Made by a program: the position numbers and the translations under genes. From NCBI GenBank assembly GCA_022376925.1, contig JAIOJX010000002.1, forward strand, positions 41,191,501 to 41,255,500: a DNA stretch of 64,000 bases. The letters are read 5' to 3'. Shown piece after piece: positions 19,101 to 29,715 of the stretch (positions are counted from its first letter, which is position 1; each line of letters opens with the position of its first letter). The notes under the pieces are model-generated. The model worked only from the letters and a program-made list of their open reading frames with translations, was not told where the DNA came from and made no database searches. This DNA comes from Tragulus kanchil. Its lineage: Eukaryota; Chordata; Mammalia; Artiodactyla; Tragulidae.

Positions 19101-21109
19101 CCCCTTGTTTCCTCTCTTGTGAAGTGAGGACGTGGGACCCCCGGTCCTGCACTTGGCCGAAGTGCTGAGATGAGTGGAGGAGTGCGGGCCCTTCCCTGAG
19201 GACACCCGGGGCACGGGGCATGGTGGAGTGCGGGCCCCTCGCTGGGGACACCCGGGGCACGGGGCACGGTGGAGTGCAGGCCCCTCGCTGGGGACACGCG
19301 GAGCACGGAGCATGGTGGACTCTCTCTCTCGTTTTCTCATGGTGGACTCTCTCTCTCTAGTTTTCCGAGGCTTTGATAAGGACAACGATGGCTGCATAAG
19401 TGTCACAGAGTGGGTTTATGGATTGTCTGTGTTTCTTCGAGGAACTTTGGAAGAAAAAATGAAATGTAAGTTCTCACGTCTTGCTACTCCTTGTCCTTTA
19501 TGATAGCAGGTGCAAAGCCTGTGAATCAGTGCCCCCCGGCCCTGACCGTGAGGCGGGTCTGTGTGTTGTTTGCTTGGTTTGAGCTCCCAGTGGCCTTGCG
19601 TAAGGAGCAAATGCAAGTCGATACTAAGGGTGGGAAAAAATAATAAAGACAAATTGGGAGATGCTAAGGAGGAGTCATGCCAAGTGAGACCATTCAGGTG
19701 TGTAGCACACATGCTAGCCCTGTGTGTGTGTTGAGGTATGAAAGCATTGGACATTTTCCTGTTTTGTTCCTTGAATTGTAATTATAAAAGTGGACAACTC
19801 TGATTCAAGTTTCCGATTCTTAGTGAATTCCTAATTCCCCCTGATGAACTGTTTAGGAGGCACATTTCAATCTATTTTCTAAGGTTTTCAGGATGAAACT
19901 GTCAACCTGTTTCTTGGCCTGCTCTTTGTAGCTAAATAAGTGTGAGGAGATGCCCTAGGACTTTTGAGTAGAACCAGTAAGTGGACACTAGGCGTCTGTT
20001 ATGGGAATCGATAGAAAGTGAGGGTATTAAGTGTCTTTTATGGGAATTGATGGCCCTGAGCCCTGGGCTTGATGAGAGTATCCCCCTGCAGCCCCCGGCC
20101 TTGAAAACCATCAGAGCAAATGCTGCCGTGCTAATGGCAACACATGCGCATTCGGTATTTTTTTAAGATTGCTTTGAAGTGTTTGATTTGAATGGGGATG
20201 GCTTCATCTCAAAGGAGGAGATGTTCCACATGCTGAAGAACAGCCTCCTGAAGCAGCCGTCTGAGGAGGACCCCGATGAAGGTATCAAGGACTTGGTGGA
20301 GATCACACTGAAGAAAATGGTGAGACGGGCCGTTCAGAGTTTTCTATTGACATTCATAGGCCAGCGATGAGGTAGAAATCAGAATTCAAGTTATAGCAAC
20401 TATTGGTTTCTTGGGCTTCCCTAGTGGCTCAGTGGTGGAGAATCCACAGAGGAGACACAGGTTTGATCCCTGGGTTGGGACCCACTCCAGTATTCTTGCC
20501 TGGGAAATTCCATGGATAGAAGAGCCTGGCGGGCTGCAATCCACGGACTTGCAGAGTCAGACACAACTGAGTGACTAATCAAAAGTAATTTCCTGCCTGG
20601 TGAAAGGAAGCACCGGCTTGTACGCTTTCATCGCGGTAATAAAGGTTCTTTTCCATTTCAGCACTTGGTCTGTAACTTTTCTAACATTTTTTTAACGTGG
20701 ACCATGAGAGGGAGTGTGTTTGTGGTCTGTGTTTTCTGTGTTAACTCCCACATGGCGGTTGCCCTAGGACTGTGACCACGATGGGAAGCTGTCCTTCTCG
20801 GACTACGAACAGGCCGTGAGGGAGGAGACCCTTCTGCTGGAGGCGTTTGGACCGTGTCTCCCTGACCCAAAGGTGATGGTGTGGGTTCCCAGAACAGAAG
20901 CCAAAATGTCCCGTAGGAGCCACAGCCCATCCCAGGTCCCTGACCTCACTCTTCTCACTGCCTGGCTCATTGGACGTTAGGCAGACACACAGAACAGTTG
21001 TGTTTGTTCTTTGGAAATCCTTACCAATTTGAGTACTTTCATTTTACAGAGCCAGAAAGAATTTGAAGCCCAAGTATTCAAAGATCCAAATGAATTCAAT
21101 GAGGTGTGA
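10080..21109 (+). CDS. CLXN: Calaxin (EF-hand calcium-binding protein 1), six coding exons
   Basis: Join 10080-10137, 17170-17328, 18181-18285 (or 19361-19465), 20168-20319, 20768-20872 and 21050-21109. This gives 639 nt and 212 residues, close to the 211 of human calaxin, starting [20 protein letters not shown] and ending DPNEFNEV. All introns are GT-AG. Three EF-hand loops are visible: residues 78-89 ([12 protein letters not shown]), 114-125 ([12 protein letters not shown]) and 159-170 ([12 protein letters not shown], with Asp instead of Glu at position 12). Calaxin is a calcium sensor associated with the outer dynein arm and its docking complex in motile cilia and sperm flagella, where it tunes beating. 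The sequence shows no signal peptide or membrane segment. The X-box promoter fits this role. Start choice: the Met opens the conserved N-terminus. Family assignment is secure; the apparent exon duplications are treated as artefacts. Confidence 0.96.
10441..10520 (+). mobile_element. Bov-A monomer fragment
   Basis: Shows the Bov-A phrases GGCAACGCACTCCAGTATTC, TTGCCTGGAAAGTTCCGTGG and AGAAGCCTGGCGAGCTACAG. It is followed by a short (AT)n run and then a full Bov-tA. Repeated at 11583-11662 in copy B of duplication 4. Confidence 0.8.
10539..10742 (+). mobile_element. Bov-tA SINE
   Basis: A tRNA-Glu-like head (GGCTTCCCTGATGGCTGAG, then GGGTTCCATCCCTGG) is joined to a Bov-A body (CACTCCAGTATTCTTGCCTG, then GAGTCAGACACAACTGA). 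This is the typical dimeric ruminant SINE mobilised by BovB. Confidence 0.9.
11000..11162 (+). mobile_element. Bov-tA SINE, truncated at the 5' end
   Basis: Begins within the tRNA part (AGTAAAGAACGCGCCTGCAA), keeps the B-box region GGTTCAATCCC, and ends in GAGTGAGACATGACTAAGCA. The central Bov-A part is slightly rearranged. Repeated at 12142-12304. Confidence 0.85.
11681..11884 (+). mobile_element. Bov-tA SINE, duplicate of 10539
   Basis: Same element as at 10539, inside copy B of duplication 4, so not a separate insertion. Confidence 0.85.
12142..12304 (+). mobile_element. Bov-tA SINE, duplicate of 11000
   Basis: Same element as at 11000, inside copy B of duplication 4. Confidence 0.85.
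12318..14530. repeat. Tandem duplication 5 (about 1.14 kb x 2), CLXN intron 1
   Basis: Copy A is about 12318-13390 and copy B about 13457-14530. The junction of about 66 bases is the longest and matches neither flank cleanly. The left end overlaps duplication 4, so the segment starting TTGGCAAGTGGCAAG occurs at 11177, 12318 and 13457. Copy A shows small deletions near its end: GTGTGTCCAATTCGATCC where copy B has an intact CGGTGTGTCCAATTACCGAT. Confidence 0.95.
13128..13390 (+). mobile_element. GCGCATGCGC-core SINE, 3' end lost at duplication junction
   Basis: Same insertion as at 14268 but without its 3' tail and 3' target-site duplication, because the duplicated segment stops inside the element. 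The palindromic core is at 13264-13273. Confidence 0.85.
14268..14565 (+). mobile_element. tRNA-Glu-type SINE, GCGCATGCGC-core subfamily
   Basis: A box TGGTCCAGTGG and B box AGTTCGATCCC are well preserved. The palindromic core is at 14406-14415. AATCTTGATGG is found at 14257-14267 and 14566-14576, an exact 11-bp target-site duplication. Unusually, the tail between the GTGGCC end and the A-run is C-rich (CCCTCCCTCTCC), not A-rich. Intact boxes and an exact duplication suggest a young insertion. Confidence 0.9.
14705..14820 (-). mobile_element. CHR-type SINE head fragment
   Basis: In reverse orientation it begins AGACGTCCCTGGTGGTCCAG and has GGTTGGATCCCTGGTCAGGG, the tRNA-derived head of a cetartiodactyl CHR SINE. 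The body is missing. It lies in CLXN intron 1. Confidence 0.8.
15346..15650 (+). mobile_element. CHR-type SINE, full length
   Basis: Head GGACTTCCCTGGAGGTCCAG and B box GGTTTGATCCCTGG. The body has GAGCCACAACTGGTGAGCC and GCCATGAGAAGCCCGTGCA, and the end is GGCAACAAAGACCCAGCA. This is the older CHR layout, without the GCGCATGCGC core. Repeated at 16439-16743. Confidence 0.85.
16077..16162 (+). pseudogene. CLXN: Truncated copy of CLXN exon 2
   Basis: Carries the acceptor TTTCCCAG and the first 86 bases of exon 2, then breaks off without a donor. It corresponds to 17170-17255 of the whole exon. Most simply this is an assembly remnant, not a biological pseudoexon. Confidence 0.85.
16439..16743 (+). 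mobile_element. CHR-type SINE, duplicate of 15346
   Basis: Same element as at 15346, inside copy B of duplication 6. Confidence 0.85.
17170..17328 (+). CDS. CLXN: CLXN coding exon 2
   Basis: 159 nt, completing Phe20 and running to the first base of Val73. It encodes [19 protein letters not shown] and later [17 protein letters not shown], the helical region before the first canonical calcium loop. Acceptor TTTCCCAG, donor GTGAGT. Confidence 0.95.
17997..18133 (+). repeat. 46-bp GC-rich minisatellite in CLXN intron 2
   Basis: Three units of about 46 bp share GTGCGGGCCCCTCGCTGGGG and ACACCCGGGGCACGGGGCA. They are followed by two shorter units built on GGTGGACTCTCTCTCT that run into the exon 3 acceptor. 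The block reappears at 19177-19313 in copy B. Confidence 0.85.
18181..18285 (+). CDS. CLXN: CLXN coding exon 3 (copy A)
   Basis: 105 nt, phase 1 at both ends, encoding [20 protein letters not shown] and the following [13 protein letters not shown]. It holds the first canonical EF-hand loop with Asp at 1, 3 and 5, Gly at 6, Ile at 8 and Glu at 12. The polypyrimidine tract is CTCTCTCTCTAG and the donor GTAAGT. Confidence 0.9.
18988..19004 (+). pseudogene. CLXN: 17-nt stub of CLXN exon 4
   Basis: ATTGCTTTGAAGTGTTT, preceded by the same acceptor as exon 4, breaks off at the junction of duplication 7. Confidence 0.85.
19177..19313 (+). repeat. 46-bp minisatellite, duplicate of 17997
   Basis: Same unit structure and unit number as the upstream block. 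No change in repeat number is seen between the two copies, as expected for one locus represented twice. Confidence 0.8.
19361..19465 (+). CDS. CLXN: CLXN coding exon 3 (copy B)
   Basis: Same sequence as the exon 1180 bp upstream, with the same splice sites. Only one of the two belongs in the mature message if the duplication is artefactual. Confidence 0.85.
20168..20319 (+). CDS. CLXN: CLXN coding exon 4
   Basis: 152 nt, completing Tyr108 and ending with Met158. Encodes [20 protein letters not shown], with the second calcium loop, then the acidic linker [17 protein letters not shown]. Acceptor TTTTTTTAAG, donor GTGAGA. Confidence 0.95.
20413..20578 (+). mobile_element. Bov-tA SINE in CLXN intron 4
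   Basis: GGGCTTCCCTAGTGGCTCAG, GGTTTGATCCCTGGGTTGGG and CCACTCCAGTATTCTTGCC, ending GAGTCAGACACAACTGAGTG. Slightly shortened between head and body. Confidence 0.88.
20768..20872 (+). CDS. CLXN: CLXN coding exon 5
   Basis: 105 nt, residues 159-193, phase 0 at both ends. Opens directly with the third calcium loop ([12 protein letters not shown]) and continues [18 protein letters not shown]. Acceptor GCCCTAG, donor GTGATG. Confidence 0.95.
21050..21109 (+). CDS. CLXN: CLXN coding exon 6 with stop
   Basis: Encodes [19 protein letters not shown] and TGA. Acceptor ATTTTACAG. The C-terminus matches the calaxin family ending, apart from the final residues. Confidence 0.95.
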   Translation, partial: SQKEFEAQVFKDPNEFNEV

Positions 21110-22164
21110 ATTACTAAATGTCTTGTCGTCTCAAGTGAGTAAAACAGGAGGCTCGGCCGTATTGTGTATTTTCCATGCTTAGGCGGGGAAGGTGAGGGTG
21201 AACTTGGTGAATTATGTGTTGGGGGGTGGTTTCAGATAGACACAGACAAGGATTTCCGTAGCAACTGTGGTTGGGTTTGGCCCAACAGGTTAACACTGCA
21301 AAGATGGGTTACTACCTCATCTGTCTGTTGACGCACAACTGTCATAAAATACTTCCATGAATGGAGCGAATACAGGAGTGTGTAATTGTGAGTTGTTTTC
21401 TTCCTGTCAGAATGATGCTGGGCGCACATTTAAACATCACTGGATTCGCTTGGGAGCAGTCAGTACCCAAGGGTGACGTTCAGAGACACGGGCTGTGTTT
21501 ATACCATCTGTGTCACTGGTGAGGCATCGGAGGGCTCAGCCCGCTGCCCAGAGGGGCCCTGAGGAGGTGCCGGGGATGCCCAGCAGCACAATGCAGAACC
21601 CCCGTGGGTGGGCGAGCAGGAGGTGCCCTCCAGTGGGTCTGGCGGTGAGGCCTGGGTGTGGCCCTCAGCTTCTCTCCAGAGGCAGCCCAGATGCCTCCCC
21701 GTTTGGGTCAGATGGGAAACCCCCACTCTGTCCTGACCTCCTGGGTCTCCCCATGGATCCCCTCTAAGTCCCCCCACCTAGGACACCCCTTGTACAACCC
21801 CTCATCTAGGGTCAGATCACTTGTGCTCACTGGCCAGGAACCCCCAAGTCGGCCCTGCCTTCCCTCTGCCGCTGACTGTCCAGTGGGTGCCAGGGGCGTC
21901 AGATGCAGCTTAGGAAAGGTGGGCCTCATTCTGCTTCTGAGCCACGTCTGCCTCCCATGAACGCCAGGGCAGCTACGGGGCGTCCCATGGGAACCCCTGT
22001 GTCCACGTGCAGACACTTGGAGGCCACACGGCATGTCCAATTCCTCTTGTCACTGCATATGCTTTATTGCATTTTAGCAGAAGATACAGTGTTTAAAAGG
22101 GAATGTTGTAAATAAATAGAATATGCAATTTCATGAAATAAAAAGGATTACAGTCCAAGCATTT
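21110..22164 (+). other. CLXN 3' UTR and downstream sequence
   Basis: No further gene. AATAAA occurs at 22111-22116 and 22137-22142, just before the RPL7 retrocopy. Either could end a CLXN 3' UTR of about 1 kb, but no transcript evidence is available here. Confidence 0.35.
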
Positions 22165-22173
22165 TCTTAAAGT

Positions 22174-24882
<2,709 letters not shown>

Positions 24883-27035
24883 CCTCAGGAACCAGGGTCA
24901 GTCGTCGGCCAGGAGGCAGGTGCACTCCTTGCCAAGGACCCTGAACACTTTCCTGCCTGGATCTGTGCACGGAGCACCCATGGGTGGAGTCTGCAGACCA
25001 CACGCCGGGGGCTGGAGCCTCAGTGAGGGCCCACCTGCAGAAAGGCGCAGCAGGGATGCAGGAGGGAACGAAGGACCAGGAGGAGTACAGAGGAGGGGAG
25101 GGACGGTGAAGGAGCAAGAAAACGAGTCCTGACTGCGGGCATGAATTTCTTTAGGAAAGCAGGTAAGATGGAGAGCTAAGAGCAGCACTCTGCCCTCATC
25201 ACGTCAGGTAGGAAATCCTGGCCATGCAGTCTCGCCTCCGCGGGCACAGCAGGATGCGGAGCAGGCCAGGGCCTGCAGCCCAGCGCCAGGTATGCGGCCC
25301 GAGGAGGGCGCGCCCACGGCAGGTGCAGCGCGGCCAGCACCCACAGCCCTGGGACAGGAGCCTTGCAGGTGCGGTCGGGGCACGCCCGAGTCTGCAGAGC
25401 CACGCGGCGCCTCAGGTGCTGAGCGCCCTCCGCCTGCAGGCCCGGGGCACAGGGGGCGGCGCCCGGGAGCCCACAGATCTGGCGACTTGGGTGATGCCCA
25501 CGCGGGCAGCTCCGGGAGGGGGTGTGGGTCGAGGGGGCTCCTGGGGAATCCTCTCTGCAGAGGCCTCGCCAGACCCTCAGCCCTGCCTCCGGCCCCCACA
25601 CACCGGCACCCTGTCTGTCCACCCTGGGCTGGCCCTGGACACACGGCTCCCCGAGCCTCCAGCTGCCGCCCGAGTGCCCTTGGCAGGTCCAGAGAGGATG
25701 TGGGTTCACACTCACCATGGGGAGGGGACTCCCAGTTCTTTGCTAAAGAATCCTCAGCCCCCTCCTGGCCTGTTGTCAGACATGTCCGCAAATAAGCAGC
25801 TTCTGAGTTCGAATGAAAATAGGAGCCAGGCTTGAAGCCCGGGACTTCAGGCACTTGATGGAGGAGTACCCCCAGGGTGGGTTTGTTAGGCTCTAGGGAC
25901 AAGACCTGGGGACAAGGCCAGTTATACTATCAGAAACCGTTCGGTGGGGGGGGGTAGCAAATTCTAAGGACAGTGACAGACCTCAGGAACCAGGGTCAGT
26001 CGTCGGCCAGGAGGCAGGTGCACTCCTTGCCAAGGACCCTGAACACTTTCCTGCCTGGATCTGTGCACGGAGCACCCATGGGTGGAGTCTGCAGACCACA
26101 CGCCGGGGGCTGGAGCCTCAGTGAGGGCCCACCTGCAGAAAGGCGCAGCAGGGATGCAGGAGGGAACGAAGGACCAGGAGGAGTACAGAGGAGGGGAGGG
26201 ACGGTGAAGGAGCAAGAAAACGAGTCCTGACTGCGGGCATGAATTTCTTTAGGAAAGCAGGTAAGATGGAGAGCTAAGAGCAGCACTCTGCCCTCATCAC
26301 GTCAGGTAGGAAATCCTGGCCATGCAGTCTCGCCTCCGCGGGCACAGCAGGATGCGGAGCAGGCCAGGGCCTGCAGCCCAGCGCCAGGTATGCGGCCCGA
26401 GGAGGGCGCGCCCACGGCAGGTGCAGCGCGGCCAGCACCCACAGCCCTGGGACAGGAGCCTTGCAGGTGCGGTCGGGGCACGCCCGAGTCTGCAGAGCCA
26501 CGCGGCGCCTCAGGTGCTGAGCGCCCTCCGCCTGCAGGCCCGGGGCACAGGGGGCGGCGCCCGGGAGCCCACAGATCTGGCGACTTGGGTGATGCCCACG
26601 CGGGCAGCTCCGGGAGGGGGTGTGGGTCGAGGGGGCTCCTGGGGAATCCTCTCTGCAGAGGCCTCGCCAGACCCTCAGCCCTGCCTCCGGCCCCCACACA
26701 CCGGCACCCTGTCTGTCCACCCTGGGCTGGCCCTGGACACACGGCTCCCCGAGCCTCCAGCTGCCGCCCGAGTGCCCTTGGCAGGTCCAGAGAGGATGTG
26801 GGTTCACACTCACCATGGGGAGGGGACTCCCAGTTCTTTGCTAAAGAATCCTCAGCCCCCTCCTGGCCTGTTGTCAGACATGTCCGCAAATAAGCAGCTT
26901 CTGAGTTCGAATGAAAATAGGAGCCAGGCTTGAAGCCCGGGACTTCAGGCACTTGATGGAGGAGTACCCCCAGGGTGGGTTTGTTAGGCTCTAGGGACAA
27001 GACCTGGGGACAAGGCCAGTTATACTATCAGAAAC
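24883..27035. repeat. Tandem duplication 8 (1.1 kb x 2), GC-rich
   Basis: Copy A is 24883-25937 and copy B 25981-27035, offset 1098. The 43-base junction contains a G-run (GGGGGGGG) and matches neither flank. Open frames of 167-232 codons on both strands exist only because stop codons are rare in this GC-rich DNA. They are not supported as genes. Confidence 0.95.
25198..25750. repeat. GC-rich CpG-bearing block, copy 1 of 3
   Basis: Starts at about CATCACGTCAGGTAGGAAAT and ends near GGACTCCCAGTTCTTTGCT. CpG-rich (GCGCGCCCACGGCAGG, GGCGGCGCCCGGGAGCCC). Copy 2 (26296-26848) is part of duplication 8. A third, diverged copy lies at 29156-29715. Confidence 0.8.
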
Positions 27036-29155
27036 GTCGTGCTGCTCTAAGGCTGAGGGCTGGACACAGGACCGGGGCCCAGTGGAGTAGCCAGGAAGTG
27101 ATGTGTGGGCTGAAAAAAGGACAGCAAGAGCAGGACAGCAGGAACAGCCAGACCTTCAAACCGCCCAAAGCGGCACAACTCTGGCTCAGGAGAGCTGCAT
27201 TCACCCCGTCAGGAGAGGGCTGGGAAAGGGGGAGCGGTGGACAGACAGCAGACCCAGCTCATCACAGGCCCCACGCCCTGGGGGCCACGTGATTAGGGAG
27301 GCCCTGCACCCATTTTGAGTTCTCCTGTGCCTCCAGGCCTCCCCCAAGCTGCTGAAGAGCTAGTGGGCAGGTGGCACCCATGGAGGGCAAGGGCTATGGG
27401 CTGCATCCCCACTCAGGTGACGGTGGCATGGTGGCCCCACACCCCCTCGCATTTTTGGCACCCACAGCCCTCCAGGCCACTGTTCTGAGCTCACCCTGTT
27501 GGGACCTGCTGCTGCCGGGGAGGGACACCGGCAGTCCTGTCCCTTGGGTGCTGCTGGGGTGAGTCGTCAGAGTCAGGATGTTCCGGGACCCCAGGACCCG
27601 GATGGTGTGATCTGAGGCTGGACTCCTGGAGCCCACGGAGCCGCGGGAGGCACAGGCCTGGCGTGAGGCCGGCGGTGGGGGCGGGGCAGCAGAGCCCGCC
27701 TCTGAGCTGGGGGCTGCGAGTCCCGCCCCGCCCCGCTTCCCAGGGTGGGCCAGCACACTTCTGGTCCCGCCCTGACGGGAGCCCCTCTGCTCACCCAGCC
27801 CCCGCGGGCCTGCAGGAGGATGGCTGTGCCTGGCCCCCAGGCCCCGCTGGGCCTTACTCGCACCGTGTGCCCAGGGTGGGCCTCTAGACACCCCCACAGG
27901 GAGGGGCAGACGGGGGCACCTGGAGGGCTCCGGGCACTCCAGGACAGATGCTCGGTCCAGGTCAGCCCTGGTCTCAGTCACCCCAAGGGCGAAAATCTGG
28001 CATTTTGGCCGTGTTTCAGGGACTCAGACTCGTGGGCTCTTGGAGGGACTGCGAGAGGGAGGCTCCTCTCAACAGGCAGACCCACCCACAGGGCCCTCCA
28101 GGGATGAGTGTCCAGCGGCCCCGACAGAGCCAGGGGTGTCATGTCCTTGGACTCGAGGGAAAACCGCACAGCTCACGGTGACATGGTGGCACAGGGACCC
28201 GGGGACCACGCCCTCCTACCCAGGCTCCCTCCTGCACACCACTGCGCCCCAGAAGCACTCAGGTGACAGGTGAGGGCCGGGGATACTCTGCTGCACCTGC
28301 CACTGACCTCCGACCCCATCACTGCTGTGTGGTCAGAGGGCTTGTCCCTGGTTCCGCTGGGCGCCTGTGGTTGTGTGTGTCTGCGTGTAGGCATGACTGT
28401 GCACACGCGCGCACACACATGAGCCTGCACTCATGTCATGGACTGCCTCCCTCTGCCTCTAGCACCCTTGCCATCAGCTCCCTGCTGCGGTGCCCTCCCG
28501 ATATACTTTGGTGACGCCTGCAGGTGTGAGCACAGGTGTTCCCTCCCAGGAGAGGGTGAGGCCGAGGGGTCCAGCCTTGGGGCTCCGAGCACAGCCTCGA
28601 GGCTGCCCCGCAGACTCCACTCTGCTCCCAGGGGTGGAGGCGGCCAAGCCCGAGAGGACCGGGGCTGCGAGCAGAGAGCACTGAAGAGCCAAGCCGGCAG
28701 CGAGGTTCAGGAAAGACAGGGTCCCCCCAGCCAGTCCTGGAACAATCTACAGCCCTGAAAGTTGTGGAGAGGTGGGGGCACAGCCCGCTGCCGGCTCCTC
28801 AGCAGCCTCTCCTGGTCGCTCTGAGCAAGCCTGTTCCTGCAGCTGCCTCTCAGAGTTTAAACCGTGACTGAAGTGTTCAAGGTCCAGGAGCAAACAGCAC
28901 TTGATCTTACAGAAAGCTTGGTGCTGGCTCTGACGGAACACATGACTAGCTGCCTCCTCTAAGGACCCTTTCATTCTCAGCAAAGCCAGATTCCCCAATG
29001 ACCATTCTGCCCTCCTCCATGGTCGCTCCTGGGGTCTGCGCTGTTCCAACCCACAGGCGTCCTCACCAGTGAGCTCCTGAGAAAACAGAAGCAGAGGCGC
29101 CAAGGGCGAGGTCATTTGGGTCGAGCCGTGCAAAAGGGAGAGGCGGGGAGCCCCC
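27036..29155. other. GC-rich intergenic sequence, no gene supported
   Basis: Several overlapping frames of 70-200 codons on both strands, none with a recognisable domain. A GT/CA-type patch lies at about 28370-28425. It could contain non-coding transcripts, but nothing in the sequence proves one. Confidence 0.4.
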
Positions 29156-29715
29156 CTCATCACGTCAGGTAGGAAATCCCGGCCATGCAGTCTCGCCTCC
29201 GCGGGCACAGCAGGATGCGGAGCAGGCCAGGGCCTGCAGCCCAGCACCAGGTATGCGGCCCGAGGAGGGCGCGCCCACGGCAGGTGCAGCGCGGCCAGCT
29301 CCTGGGACAGGAGACTTGCAGGTGCGGTCGGGGCACGCCCGAGTCTGCAGAGCCACACGGCGCCTCAGGTGCTGAGCGCCCTCCGCCTGCAGGCCCGGGG
29401 CACAGGGGGCGGCGCCCGGGAGCCCACAGATCTGGCGACTTGGGTGATGCCCACGCGGGCAGCTCCGGGAGGGGGTGTGGGTCGAGGGGCCTCCTGGGGA
29501 ATCCTCTCTGCAGAGGCCTCGCCAGACCCTCAGCCCTGCCCCCAGCCCCCACACACCGGCACCCTGTCTGTCCACCCTGGGCCGGCCCTGGACACACGGC
29601 TCCCTGAGCCTCCGGCTGCCGCCCGAGTGTCCTTGGCAGGTCCAGAGAGGATGTGGGTTCACACTCACCGTGGGGAGGGGACTCCCGGCTCTTTGCTGAA
29701 GGAATGCTCAGCCCC
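29156..29715. repeat. GC-rich CpG-bearing block, diverged copy 3 of 3
   Basis: Matches 25198-25750 with scattered substitutions (AATCCCGGCC for AATCCTGGCC, GGAGACTTGC for GGAGCCTTGC) and a deletion of about 11 bases after GCGGCCAGC. Unlike the other duplications, it is separated from its relative by more than 2 kb and has clearly diverged, so it looks like a genuine genomic duplication. Confidence 0.8.

Larger units (their letters stand above)
17831..20184. repeat. Tandem duplication 7, carrying CLXN exon 3 twice
   Basis: Copy A is 17831-19004 and copy B 19011-20184, offset 1180, with a six-base junction (ATTAAT). The copies look identical over this length. Copy A ends 17 bases into exon 4 and copy B continues into the whole exon 4. 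Confidence 0.95.

Noticed and set aside
25204..27000. Open frames of 167-232 codons on both strands, in two copies
   Set aside because: They overlap on opposite strands in GC-rich DNA where stops are rare, have biased Pro/Gly/Arg/Ala content, no domain, and their duplication only mirrors the tandem copy.
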